Assembly (NCBI GenBank): GCA_022605955.1
Contig: JAKCOZ010000012.1
Span: forward strand, 21,857,015 to 21,921,014
Source of the DNA: Rallus limicola
Taxonomy: Eukaryota; Chordata; Aves; Gruiformes; Rallidae
Length of the DNA: 64,000 nt
Direction of reading: 5' to 3'
A program made the translations under genes and the position numbers. Under the pieces are notes generated by a model. The model did not search any database. It saw only the letters and a program-made list of their open reading frames with translations, and was not told the origin of the DNA. Positions 53,201 to 64,000 of this stretch are shown one piece after another; the stretch's first letter is position 1, and each line of letters begins with the position of its first letter.

Positions 53201-55730
53201 ATTATGACTTGTGTCCAGACCAACAGCTCCGATGCAAAAGAAATATCTCACGCCTCCTCAGCAAGAACCACATTGGCTGACTTCCATATCTACACAAGAT
53301 GGATGATTATCGATGTTGACTTTCATGACATGAAACATTTCTATCTCATTTTTCAGAACCATAAGAAGCCTGTTAATATCACCACCTGTTCATGCCTTTT
53401 TCCTCGCATGCAGTAGTACCAGTCTGACTTAGAAGCCTTCGTAAAGTCATGAAATCAGAGACAGGACTGATAAAACAGAGGAGGTTTCTCTTTCCAGTTT
53501 GTGGTTTGTTTTTTCTCATGAGAGCCTTGGTACAGATAAATGCATCTAGCTAAACACCCATAGTGAAATGCTTTAAGACACTGCACCCTACTCAGTCTGT
53601 AGGGTTGTGGGTGCGAGTACTTATTCCTGTTTATCACTTAGATGAAACAGAGATTGCAACAATATATGCTGTCTTTATCCCAAGAGAAGCTTTCAGTATG
53701 TAAATAGTATAGGTACCGTATGTTTCTATGCATTTCTATGGCATAATCATTACATTATCTAGATATTAAGCTAGCAATTTGGAGTCACAGAGGTGAACCT
53801 GCTCTTGCTGAAAGGGCTTGCGTGTCTGAAAGCCTGTCTGTTTTAAAACTGTATCAGCTGGTCTATTAAAATATATTATCCCTCTCTGCAAATGCTGTCT
53901 TATTATTATCCTTGGATTGTCATCTCTGCAAGAACGCTGCTATCATATGCTACCACCTTTTGCTCTTGAAAAAACAGTGAAGTAAATTATTCCTTATTTT
54001 AGTTATTCTAGGAAGACATTTCCAAAAAAACTTATTTTTGCATTATTCTCTAAAAAGGTCAGATCGAGCTAATTTTGTTCCATAATTAAGTCCTACTACT
54101 GGAAATATTCCAATCATCAGCTGAACAATTGCTATTTTATATTCTGAATGGAGAGGTTATCACTTCTTTTATCTCTTCCAAAGGAGCAGACTCTAATAGA
54201 ATTATGGAAGTGAGGATGTGGTCTTTTGTGCATTTAAGAAAGAGATTTATTAAGCTCATTTGGGCCATTTCTCTGTTACTTGTCCGTTGGACAAATCAGC
54301 AGATCATGCCACAGCCAGGCCCTGTATTTTGCGTTAAGAAAAATTTGAATGCTTTATAGGCTTATCTGCCAGTGTAATGATTTCTGCTTGCCATTCAGAT
54401 AAATCTTTTTCTAATATGATTTCAGATTTTTGAAGAGTAAATAAAATAATAGAGTTGGGAAAGTTACAAAATTGTATTGAAAACCTTAGTAGATTGAATT
54501 ATTTTAAGCTCTGATCTAATTTGAACATTCAAATTAATGCAGAGGGGAAAGCCAAGACAGAGTTTTTCCTCGTGTATGGGACTGCTACAACTCAAAGCAG
54601 TAAAATACTAGGTGCAGGCTGGTGAATATATAAGAAAGAACCAAACCTGTGCCTGGATGAAATTAAGAGGCAGAACATCTTGTTGTGCAAACAAATAAAT
54701 ATCTGCCTGTGAGAAAATACACAGCAACGAATGCAACTCTAAAAATAAACTACAAAAGCTTGTAAAAATTGGTCTGACATGCTTAAAGTGTATTTTCAAA
54801 GAGTTGTGCTACTGAAAACAGTAACACATTACCCACCTGTTTAGGCATGTGTTATAATAATTTAGCTGTGTTTCCAGTTTAGGAATCTCTATATAGTGAA
54901 ATGTCATCTTTTATTTTGCTAAAAGCAAATGCTAACTTGTACAAGTATTAATACATCACACATTTTGAGGGAAGAACGTACATTCTCTCTGGATTGCCAG
55001 TTCCTTGGTTAGGACTTTGGCTTGACACTCTATTAATATTGAATAGTAATTGCCAACTACAGAAAATTTCAGTTGCCCTTTAAACTAGACCTACTCAATT
55101 AGAAATCTGAGCAAGATAAGCAAATTTTAAGCAGTGTGGTTAAACTTAAAGAGCACATTTGTTTTCATCTTAGACATCTCTCTGAATTCGCATCAGCTAA
55201 CTAATCTGGATGAATTACATGGGCAGCAGCACTGGGAACATTAATGTATATGTGATATTCATGAAGAAGAGGATACTGCCCCTCGCTTTGCTGACCAGCA
55301 CATCCTAATATTAATAGCACAGTTTCATAATGGATAAGGGGTAAGGTGACTAGAAGAACTAGGATCTCCCATAAGGAAGATGTAGGGGAATGTAAACTAC
55401 TCAGGGCAAGAAAAATATTCCTTCTTGGACACTTGCAATATACCTCTGCTTGAGAGCCAGATAAGCAAGTTTTCTGAAAATGCTGATCAATCAAGTTTTT
55501 TTTTATCAAATTCATTTAACATACGAAGAATTATATTGCAGTATTAGCAAACTACTTGTTCTGTGTCTGTAGCTTTCTACCATATACCTATTAGTAGTAA
55601 GATTAATGATTTCTGGACCACAAGATTTAACTCCCTAAGATGTGCAAAGTATCATTATGCACTCTTTCCAGGCTGCTTAAGATGTGTGAGGCACTACATT
55701 TATATACAAATTTTATTTTAATTTTATGTA
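50268..55730 (-). other. NLGN1: NLGN1 upstream intron, portion next to the site-B exon
   Basis: This sequence lies 5' of the site-B exon on the coding strand and runs up to the CR1 cluster. It is AT-rich, with an A-rich pair of runs at 53131-53158 and a weak ancient-repeat-like stretch near 51330-51380. I looked for the preceding NLGN1 exon (conserved GGSYMEGTG and NYRLGVLG) and did not find it. No other gene is supported. Confidence 0.75.
53131..53158 (+). repeat. Two adjacent poly(A) runs
   Basis: A15 (53131-53145) and A10 (53149-53158) are separated by GTT, inside NLGN1 intronic DNA. Confidence 0.95.
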
Positions 55731-56831
55731 TAGAATTCATAGAACCATAGAATCATAGGGGTTGGAAGGGACCTCGAGAGATCATCAGATCCAATCCCCC
55801 TGCCAAAGCAGGCTCCTTAGGTCACATTGCACAGATGAGCATCTAGACAGGTCTTGAATGTCTCCAGAGAAGGAGACTCCACACCCCCCTGGCCAGCCTG
55901 TCCCAGGGCTCTGTCACCCTCACTGTGTAAAAGTTCTTTCCCATGTTGGTGCAGAAATTCCTGTGCTCCAACTTGCAGCCTTGTCCTGTCTCCACAGACC
56001 ACTGAAAAGGGGCTGGCCAATTCCCCCTGCATCCCAAGTCTAAGATATTTATAAACATTATTAAGGTCTCCCCTTAGTCTTCTCTTCTCAAGGCTGAACA
56101 GTCCCAGCTTACTCAGACTTTCCTCATAGGGGAGATGCGCCAGGCCCTTAATCATCTTTGTAGCCCTTCTCTGGACTCTCTCCAGGAGAATCCTGTCTTT
56201 TTTATACCAGGGAGCCCAGAACTGGACACAATACTCCAGGTGGGGCCTGACCAGGGCTGAGTAGAGGGGAAGGATCACGTCCTGTGACCTGCTGGCCACA
56301 CTCCTCTTGATGCACCCCAGGATCCCATTGGATCTCTTAGCCACCAGTGCACACTGCTGGCTCATGGCCAACCTGTCATCAACCAGGACCCCCAGGTCCT
56401 TTTCCACAGAGCTCTTCTCCAGCAGGTAATCCCCCAGCCTGTACTGATACAAATGGTTCTTCCTTCCCAGGTGCAAGACTTCACACTTGCTTTTGTTGAA
56501 TTTCATTAGGTTTCTCCCTGCTGAGCTCTCCAGCCTGTCCAGGTCTCCTTGAATGGCAGTGCAGTGTTACTGTGTGTCAGCCACCCCTCCCAGCTTCGTA
56601 TCATCAGTGTACTTGCTGAGGGTAGATGCTACTCCCTCGTCAAGGTCGTTGATGAAGATATTAAACAGGACTGGACCCAGCACCGAGCCCTGGGGAACAC
56701 CACTAGTTACAGGTTTCCAGTCAGACTCTGCTCCACTGATCACCACCCTCTGAGCTCGGTCTGACAGGCAGTTCTCAACCCACCTCACTGTCCACTCATC
56801 TATCCCATACTCTCTCAGCTTTGCTATCAGG
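55731..56831 (-). mobile_element. CR1 LINE, 5'-truncated, minus orientation
   Basis: This is a non-LTR retrotransposon of the CR1 family, the dominant avian LINE. On the minus strand it starts abruptly inside the reverse-transcriptase region (about 56831). It continues through the ORF2 C-terminus and ends in the family's 3' hallmark: a GGTCCCTTCCAACCCC-type stretch followed by repeats of the octamer ATTCTATG (about 55731-55760). There is no poly(A) tail, as expected for CR1. About 1.1 kb is kept from an element of several kilobases. It sits inside the NLGN1 intron in the same orientation as the gene. Confidence 0.95.
55817..56831 (-). pseudogene. Fragment of CR1 ORF2 (reverse transcriptase C-terminal part)
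   Basis: The retained frame shows RT landmarks [20 protein letters not shown] and YTDDTKLGG. The latter is a variant of the catalytic YADD box. The conserved CR1 C-terminus follows (FNKSKCEVLHLG, LYSALVRPHLEYCVQFWAP, LERVQRRATKMIKGL, LGLFSLEKRRLRGDL). A TAA at 56567-56569 interrupts the frame once, and the codons on either side are in register. Near the end the stretch KNFYTVRVTEPWDRLA, which resembles the usual CR1 reading, lies in another frame. This implies two compensating small indels at about 55875-56010. The fragment lacks the endonuclease and most of the RT, so it is non-functional. Confidence 0.9.
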
Positions 56832-56937
56832 TTGAAATAAATATGTCAGAACCTTTGCAGGTGGACCCACTGTACTTTTAAATAATTCTAAGACAAATGT
56901 GCTATTTTGAAATATTTGTTAGTAGGTGCACATTGTC

Positions 56938-57059
56938 AGGTTGGACAGGGTTCTGAGCACCCTGATCTAGTTGAAGGCGTTCCTGCTCATTGTAGGGGAA
57001 AGTTGGACTAGATGACCTTTAAATGACCCTTCCCAACCAAGCCATTGTATGATTCTATA
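56938..57059 (+). mobile_element. CR1 3'-end fragment, plus orientation
   Basis: About 120 bp match the CR1 3' tail in the opposite direction to the neighbouring copy. TTGGACAGGGTTCTGAGCAC is followed by a GACTAGATGACCTTTAA stretch and CCCTTCCCAACC, ending in GATTCTAT. It is heavily 5'-truncated and diverged from the other copy. About 105 bp of unrelated sequence separates the two insertions. Confidence 0.85.
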
Positions 57060-60000
57060 TATTATATGCATATATTTGCAAATTATTCTGCTTTCATGCA
57101 GTAAGGTTACATGACTGGCCACATAAATTGTTTGAGAACTTCCTTTTATTTTCTGATATTATACCACAAGCTTTATAAATTAAGGACAAGTATCTTCCAT
57201 ACAAATATCCTGCTCTGACTTCTTCAGCCGGACTCTTTTGGGATGTATCAGGATTGTGCTTCAGCAGCGGTCAAATTGTGACTATTGAAAGAGCTGAATG
57301 TGCCGTATAACACTGGTCAAAGAGATGGGGGGACATACACACACCAAGGAAGGATCTGTATGAGGCCAATTTAATCGCAAAAGGTCTATAGCTGTGGAAT
57401 TTAGGATTTTTTTATTTTTCTTTAAACAAAGGCTCTCTTATAGTATAAAAATCCATTCATTCAATAGGCCTGGACTATGCATCTGACTTCAAAACCTCCT
57501 CAGAAACCAAAAAGTTTTCTGTGAGTAGTTGTTCGTGCTATTCACATAACCTCAGACACTTGGTAAAAAACTCAGGAACAGCTCAACTATTTTAACTGCC
57601 TTAATTAGGTTCTGTTACTGTAAGAACAGTACCTCAAGGTTAAGTGTATGAACAATAAACCGTACTGCGAGCAATGTGAAACAGCTGCAGTAATTCATTA
57701 ACTTACCAAACTCTGAAGTGCTGCATCTGTGAGGGAGAATTGCTTAAAAATATCAACAGTACCAACTTCACTGGCCAGTGCTATTGCCCCAGCAGTTAGC
57801 CTTTGGAAATTCCTATTCATTTCACCCAAGTAAACAATTTACAGAATTGAATCGGCAAATATAAGAGCTTGTAACTATATCCTTTGGCATTTTGAAAGCA
57901 TACATGGAGAAAAGTGTGTAATGATGTATAAACTTGGATGTGCTTTTTTCAGCATTGCTATTTTACTGCCAGAATTTGTAACAGTCCTCCCTGAGTACCA
58001 GAGCCTTCGTATTAATATTGGTGAAGCTGCCAAAGCCTACAAAAATGCTGGGCTTCCCTTGTGGCTCTTTGAAGCAAGGGAAGTTTTCACCTCCTTGCAT
58101 TTTACTCAATTTCTTTTCCCATGAGAGGCTAAACAAACTGAACAGCACAAGTTACAGAAGTCTCTTACAGCTGTTTCAGTCTGGCATCTGTCATATGCCA
58201 GCACTGATGCATTACAGCAAACTACTTGCATAGATGCAGATCGTGAAACAGTGAAGCGGCTCACAACAGAGCACTTCATTCCATTGTCAAAGATGTATTG
58301 GCATGACTGGGTGCAATGCATCCCAGAGCATGCTAACCCACCATCTTTTTCCAAAATACAGGTTCTCTTTCACAGACTATACCAAAGTCCTTTAACAAAA
58401 GAAATCCAGACAAAGCCAGATTTTTTCCTATTCTGGGAAGATTTCCCTCAACCATTGCAGAAGGAAAGAAGTGGCTTAGATTTACTGTGATATTCTTGGC
58501 CAGTACGCTGTAAATACTTACAGAGCCCAAGATCATAATTTCTAGCATTCTCCAAGAAGAGGGTGACTCTCTTAGCCTTTAAAGTTTCATTAAAGAAATG
58601 CTAAAAGTCTGGGAGCACTCTCAAAACCTTGAGCTGCCTCCTCTTTGTGTGGTCAATGGTTATTTTCCATTCTGTCTCGTCCGTCATGTCGGGACAGTTG
58701 CAGGCAGTCTCTCCAGGTCTGGGCATTTTCTAAGTGCAAGCCATTCCTGTATCAGTCCCTGGGACAATCCCATGCTCACACAGCGAGTCATGGCATGGTG
58801 CAGTCCACAAGCTGAAGCAGGTCACTGTTTGTCAAGTGCTATGCCAGCTGGTTTCTCTGGGTGCAGCACAGCACGGTGTTCTCAGCACAGTGTTGTTCAC
58901 GGACGGTGTTGTTGTTTCTCTCCAGCTCTCCCAGCCCACATGTCAAGCATGGCTGGTTAGTGGGTCACAGCTCCCGCAGCGCGTGGCAGGCTTGTCAGAC
59001 ACGGGGCAATGGTGAGAATACAAAAAGTCAGATGTTTGTTACAGTGCTGTCAGCTGCGGGGACAAGTGTCACAGAAGCAATTCTCTAAGCCCGTGCGGTA
59101 GAGTTGGTGTCGGGGTGGGAAGTGTAAACTGATCTGTGCTCTGACTGCACTTCTTGTTCTTGCAGCCAATGATTTGGCTTCAGCACAGGGAGCACAGATA
59201 AAAGGGGCTTCATCTGCCCTCTTGCTCAACAGACCTCTACTCAAGTACAACACAGCTGGTCCCGAACGATCACCTGAGAGATCAGCTCTAGGGTAGCTTA
59301 TTACAGATGATCTTTACTGAAGAGTCAAAGAAAAGTCTGCTAACTATCTCAGAGATGCTTTGAAAGATTTATATAAGCAACAGGGCTAGTCCACTAGAAT
59401 TGATCTTAAATACTTATTTCGGGATATGCTGTAAAGAAAAAAAAGAAAAAGAGGAAAGTCTAGCCTAAGAAATACAGCTGCAGAAACTAATTTTACAGGA
59501 TTTTAAGTGATATGTGGTGACACATATCTAAAAGTAGAAATAAGCCTTAAGAAGTCATGAATGACATTTGGCATAGGTGGACGCAAGGGGCAGCTGGAGT
59601 ATATTTGATTTGACCGTCTCCTCAAGAACGCAGAAAAAAAGATGGGGCTTACTAGAGAGAAGAGCAGATATCTATGAATATTTTCATCTTTGAAAAAAAC
59701 AAGCAATTCTGCTGCCAGCAGAGAACATTTGCTTAAATGCCTTCCACTAGGTAAAAATCATAGTTGTTAGTACACAGCTGAGTCATGCTCTAGGGTGACA
59801 CAACTCATAGTTTGAAGTATTTTTAAGCTGCTACAAACTTTTCATGGGAAACGAACAACTCTGTAGTACTAATAAAACAGCAATGCTCTTATGAACCAGT
59901 GTCTCAGAATTTCAAGAAAAATATAAATAAAATCAATAGTGTCTGAAAGGCAGCATGAGCAAATCCAAATCTTATAATAGGATAAAGCGTGGAGTAATAC

Positions 60001-63000
60001 AAATTGAACACATACTGATTCTTTCAAATGTACCCAGTCAAAGCCCAAATGATAAGAAAAGACCACATGGGAGAACAGAAAGGTCCATAGCCAGAGCCAT
60101 CATTTGACTTTCCTACTTGGCAGAAGAAAGTGTATGCCCCAAGGGAGAGATTCTTGTCATCCCCAGGATCGAGTGCACAGCTGTTCCGGTCCTAATTACT
60201 TCAAGTAGCACAATATGCAAAGTTAAGTAGCCCACAGTACATTGCATCAAGTATCTGCCTTTTGCTGCAGTCTTTCAGCGTCCCTGTTTTCAAAAGCAAG
60301 ATCAGAAACAGGGCACCAAGATACGCAGGTCTTTCAGGCAATATTCCATAACTTTTAACTTTAGATGATACAATTAAAGGAAGCAGCTACAAACCAGGAA
60401 AACATGTTTTAGTGGAGAGTTAACAAATATCAATGTTCCTAATGTGCAAGGCTTCAAAAATCAAAATTGACCTCATAAAAAAAGTCTTCTTTCTTATTTC
60501 CTTCAAGATTTGGGCAAAATGAGTTCATTATCTCAAGACAGCCCAGCCGGTACTTGAAGATCTTTCTACCCAATATATTTGAGAACTATTTGCTATATAA
60601 TGAGCTGTTTAATATGTGAAGTTCAGCCTCAGATTTCAAAAGCATTGTTTTGATAGTACATTTTAATTGATTGTTTCATGCCAGAGTTTATAACTTCGGC
60701 CTAGAAATTATCTTTGCTTTATAATGATCATTCTTGTAACATATTTTTTATCTATCTACTTTTTTTTCCAGTCATAACACTCAGTTTCTCAGAATTTTCA
60801 AAATGTGTGTGGATGAGAGAAAGGATGGGTTTAATTTCACTAGGAGGGAAAATTCGTATTTTAGAAATAAAAAAAAAATCATAATTATGAGTTCCATTGA
60901 GAGGGGCAGCACCCTATTTTTTGATACTTCTTTACAGTGTTGAGATTGGCAACGAGGGTCCAATCAATGGTAATATATATTCTATGAGCTGATGAAAGGG
61001 AAGTCAGAAATCTTCATGTAAAACTGTATATGCAAATCACTAGTTAGAAGCCTAGCAGCTATTTGAAAGTGCAATCTTTCAATCAGAACACAGAAATTAT
61101 GGTGCTAATTTACTGTGAACTCAAATCTCCTTATTTGAAAATAAATAGAAAAGATTAACCATTGGACCAATTTACCAAGAACTGCATTCAGTATGCCATC
61201 ACTTGTATTTTAAAATCAGAACTAGAAGCTCTCTAAAAACACATCACTGCTCAGATAAGATTTAATTCAGGGAAGTTTAACGAACAGTATGATACAGGTA
61301 AAAGTCATACCACATCATCACAAAAATGCATTCTTGCCTTTTGGAAATGTCAGTTAAACAACATCTGAGACTTACATAATCAAGATCTGACTTCTGTAGC
61401 CTGGTCAGTGTGGACACACCCTTTAAATGTACTGGGAATTCAAGTAAGTTTTGAGCAAGCCTGAGAAAAAAAAGCTTCTCTGTCATCCTTATTTATCTCT
61501 TCCTCCCCTTTTCCTCTTCTCTTCCTTCTCTTTTTGCAAAGCTTAATCTTCCTTTATCAGTATCAACATTTCTCTTGAAGTTTGTTATACATGTGAATTT
61601 ATAGATGTACCCTCAATGCTCTTTGATATATACTTGGGGGCACACAGTCAATTTATTGCTTGACAAATCCTCAGAAATACCTGGCAATACTTCTACCCCT
61701 CTGATAACTATCTGCCAGGCTCTCTGCTTATGCTCTGTGGTTGACCAACTCCTTGACTTACCCATGACACTGCATCCACATCTCTTCCCTTGAAGCAATG
61801 CAATACTCAGCGGAATCACACTGATCAGAAACAGGACATTATGCTCCATCCCCTTAAAGACCTAGAGGTGCATTTGTTTTGTAGCTATCTTACCCTGCAT
61901 GTAAAAATAATAAGGTAGAAAAAGCAGTAATCCAATTTCAGTTTGAATTGTAAAGTGAGGCATTGGAGCACACTGCAACACCACCATAATTATATAAGTT
62001 ATATATCACAGCTTGTTATTGCAGCTGCCATATGTGCTGATGATGGTAGAGTTGCCAAAATTATTCTTACCCAGAGAAAATGACTTGTCCAACCTCTGTA
62101 AGTCTGTGGGCTACTTCTCAGGGGCCAAAGGTCACAAAGAAAAGAAAACTAATTAAGACCAAAACCAAAAGTACTTTATGACTGTCTGAGCCACCTGGGA
62201 AGCCTGTAACAAAAACATGTAAACAACTGTCTTCATACTCAGACTAAATTTCATTGCAATTAACTGAACACCAAAAACATCTGTAAGAGCATATATGCCT
62301 AGAAAGAGGCATCAAATCTAATTTTCTGGTAAATATCTATCAGTTCTGGTAAAATGTAAAGTAACGAAGAATTAACTGGATCACCATATGCCTGCTCCTT
62401 TCTTAGATGGCATCCTGCCTCACCTAGTACAATATTGTGTTCTGGTGTGTCAGAATTTCCTGTTCCATAGGGCAAGATGCTTTGTCTGTTCACAATGATT
62501 TCGCTACACTGCAACACAGTTCTTGTGTCTTAGAGGCAGGGAGCTGAAGAACAGTCACAGGTGGGCTTGAGGGTAGCTGTTACAGAGATGGAAACTGCCA
62601 CTTAACAAAGAATAAATAAATAAAAAGAGATTGCACTTAAACTATTCCTCCCCAGCAGAATCCTCGGGGATTTCACCACTGCTGACAGTACAACCATTAC
62701 ACAAAACAGTAGGACATAAAAGATATGTATTAATATATAAATCATACACATAACTTCAGTGCATCTCTTCAGAGCAGTCTTCTAAAGTACCTGGTCACCT
62801 GTATATCACCTAAATCTTCTAGAAACAATTTAAATAAATACAAGATGTCAAAGAATCCAAGGAAAATCCAAAGAAAAGGAAGGTAAAAAGCCTCAAATCC
62901 ACCCAAAGTTAATTGAGGCTACAATCACTGCAGCTCCATCCATTGCAATTTCACATTGGTGCACTTCAATTAAGGCATAATAAGAGTGCAAAGCAATTTA

Positions 63001-64000
63001 TACTTATAGATTAGATGTCGTCTGTGAAAAATCACTGATTAATTCAAAGTAGGCTCCTGGAGTAGCAGAAGAACAAATGTTGTAGTAGTCTGAGTTGCAC
63101 TTTTCCGTTAGCACCCTGAAACCACAAAAGCAAAGCTGAAATACCTTTATTTAAAGGTATTAGGAAGAAATACTCCATACGCGTGGGCACACAGACACCT
63201 GCTATCAGCATGCTGATATTCAGGCTTCACTAAATAAAGTTTCATTCACCAATAAAGTACCAACACCACAATGCCTCTACTGTTGCCAATAATGTTCTCA
63301 AATGTTTATTCAGTTGCTGAAAGGCAATTTTTTTTTACTCTGCTTTTCGCAATTAGCAAATTCTTTAAAAGATCTCCTACTGCAGCCTCAACGAAATGCA
63401 GAGCTCTGGCTTTCTGTAAGATGTTGAATCCTTTCATTCCACTCTGCAATGAGTATCATACACATTGCCATTACATCATCTGAAAATATGCATATACCCA
63501 TCTACAGATGGACCGGGCTCATTGCTATTCTAAATCTAAGTAATTCTAGTGAAGTCAAGAAAATTTGCCAGTTCAAACCCACCAAGAGTAGGATTCTATG
63601 CCCTTATATATATATATGTAAAAGCATGACATTTTCAAGTGCATTCATAGAGACTGCATCAAATATACAGCATCAACAAAGTGGGTAAGCTCAGTAATAT
63701 TTAATGGGTAGCTGAGAATAATTGATGTTTCAGATAAAAAGTACGAGAGATGACTGGAAACTGAAAAGTCTTTGGAAATACTTGAAAGGATAGATGTGTG
63801 TACATATGCCATCCAGCTCCCCATAATTGAGATTACTCTACACTTATGGAATTCTGCAAGAAATACAGTGAAAATAAACCAGTGTCCAGCTGAGGTAAAT
63901 ATCCTGTTAAAGATGCTAACTTTGCATTTACTGCCCCTATATTCAGTGCACAGTAGGAAGCCAGCGTTTGGTGTTACTAATTGGAGAGTAGAGTATCACA
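57060..64000 (-). other. NLGN1: NLGN1 upstream intron, portion beyond the CR1 cluster
   Basis: Non-coding sequence continues to the right edge. It includes a slightly GC-richer patch at about 58600-59270 with several open frames on both strands but no recognisable protein, and a short TA dinucleotide run at 63605-63617. I see no exon, tRNA or further full transposon. Assignment to the NLGN1 intron follows from the missing 5' exons, which must lie beyond 64000. Confidence 0.6.
63605..63617 (+). repeat. Short TA dinucleotide repeat
   Basis: An alternating TA stretch of 13 bases, too short to be a typical microsatellite but likely polymorphic. Confidence 0.9.

Noticed and set aside
55854..56058. 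Plus-strand open frames over the CR1 copy
   Set aside because: They are antisense shadows of the CR1 ORF2 fragment.
1..64000. tRNA genes, CRISPR arrays, bacterial operons or phage genes
   Set aside because: No B-box-like GGTTCGAATC with cloverleaf context and no regularly spaced direct repeats. The spliced neuroligin gene and CR1 elements show that this is a vertebrate chromosome.

Overview
The window is vertebrate nuclear DNA, almost certainly from a bird. The evidence is a 5'-truncated CR1 LINE with readable ORF2, a second CR1 3' end, a decayed LTR of a type common in avian genomes, AT-rich non-coding sequence with few CpGs outside one island, and coding exons with GT-AG introns. I cannot name the species. 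There are no bacterial-style operons, and nearly all open frames of 60-130 codons are chance or repeat-derived.

The one firmly identified gene is NLGN1 (neuroligin-1), read on the minus strand. Its last three coding exons are at 50055-50267, 44764-45553 and 42963-43785. Their phases join exactly, and together they encode about the last 607 residues: most of the esterase-like ectodomain, the stalk, the transmembrane helix and the cytoplasmic tail ending in STTRV. The first of these exons carries two in-frame 5' splice sites 27 nt apart. They switch the splice-site-B insert (NRWSNSTKG, with an N-glycosylation sequon) in or out. Earlier exons lie beyond the right edge. The 3' UTR runs leftward from 42962 and its end is unresolved.

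Region by region: 1-5.7 kb is non-coding with one old LTR (about 1384-1918). A CpG island lies at about 6.0-7.2 kb, with a 23-base G run and two good minus-strand splice donors. It is probably a promoter. Given vertebrate gene order it may be the start of NAALADL2 downstream of NLGN1, which is inference. The 7.2-38 kb stretch is intergenic, with low-complexity tracts, short tandem duplications, a CTCF-like motif near 9.5 kb and one ancient repeat remnant. NLGN1 3' UTR and exons fill about 38-50.3 kb. From 50.3 to 64 kb is NLGN1 intron holding two oppositely oriented CR1 copies (55.7-57.1 kb).

No previously undescribed system is evident. The items most worth following are the site-B tandem donors, the CpG island as a candidate alternative-first-exon promoter, and the scattered remnants of an ancient palindromic repeat around and inside NLGN1.
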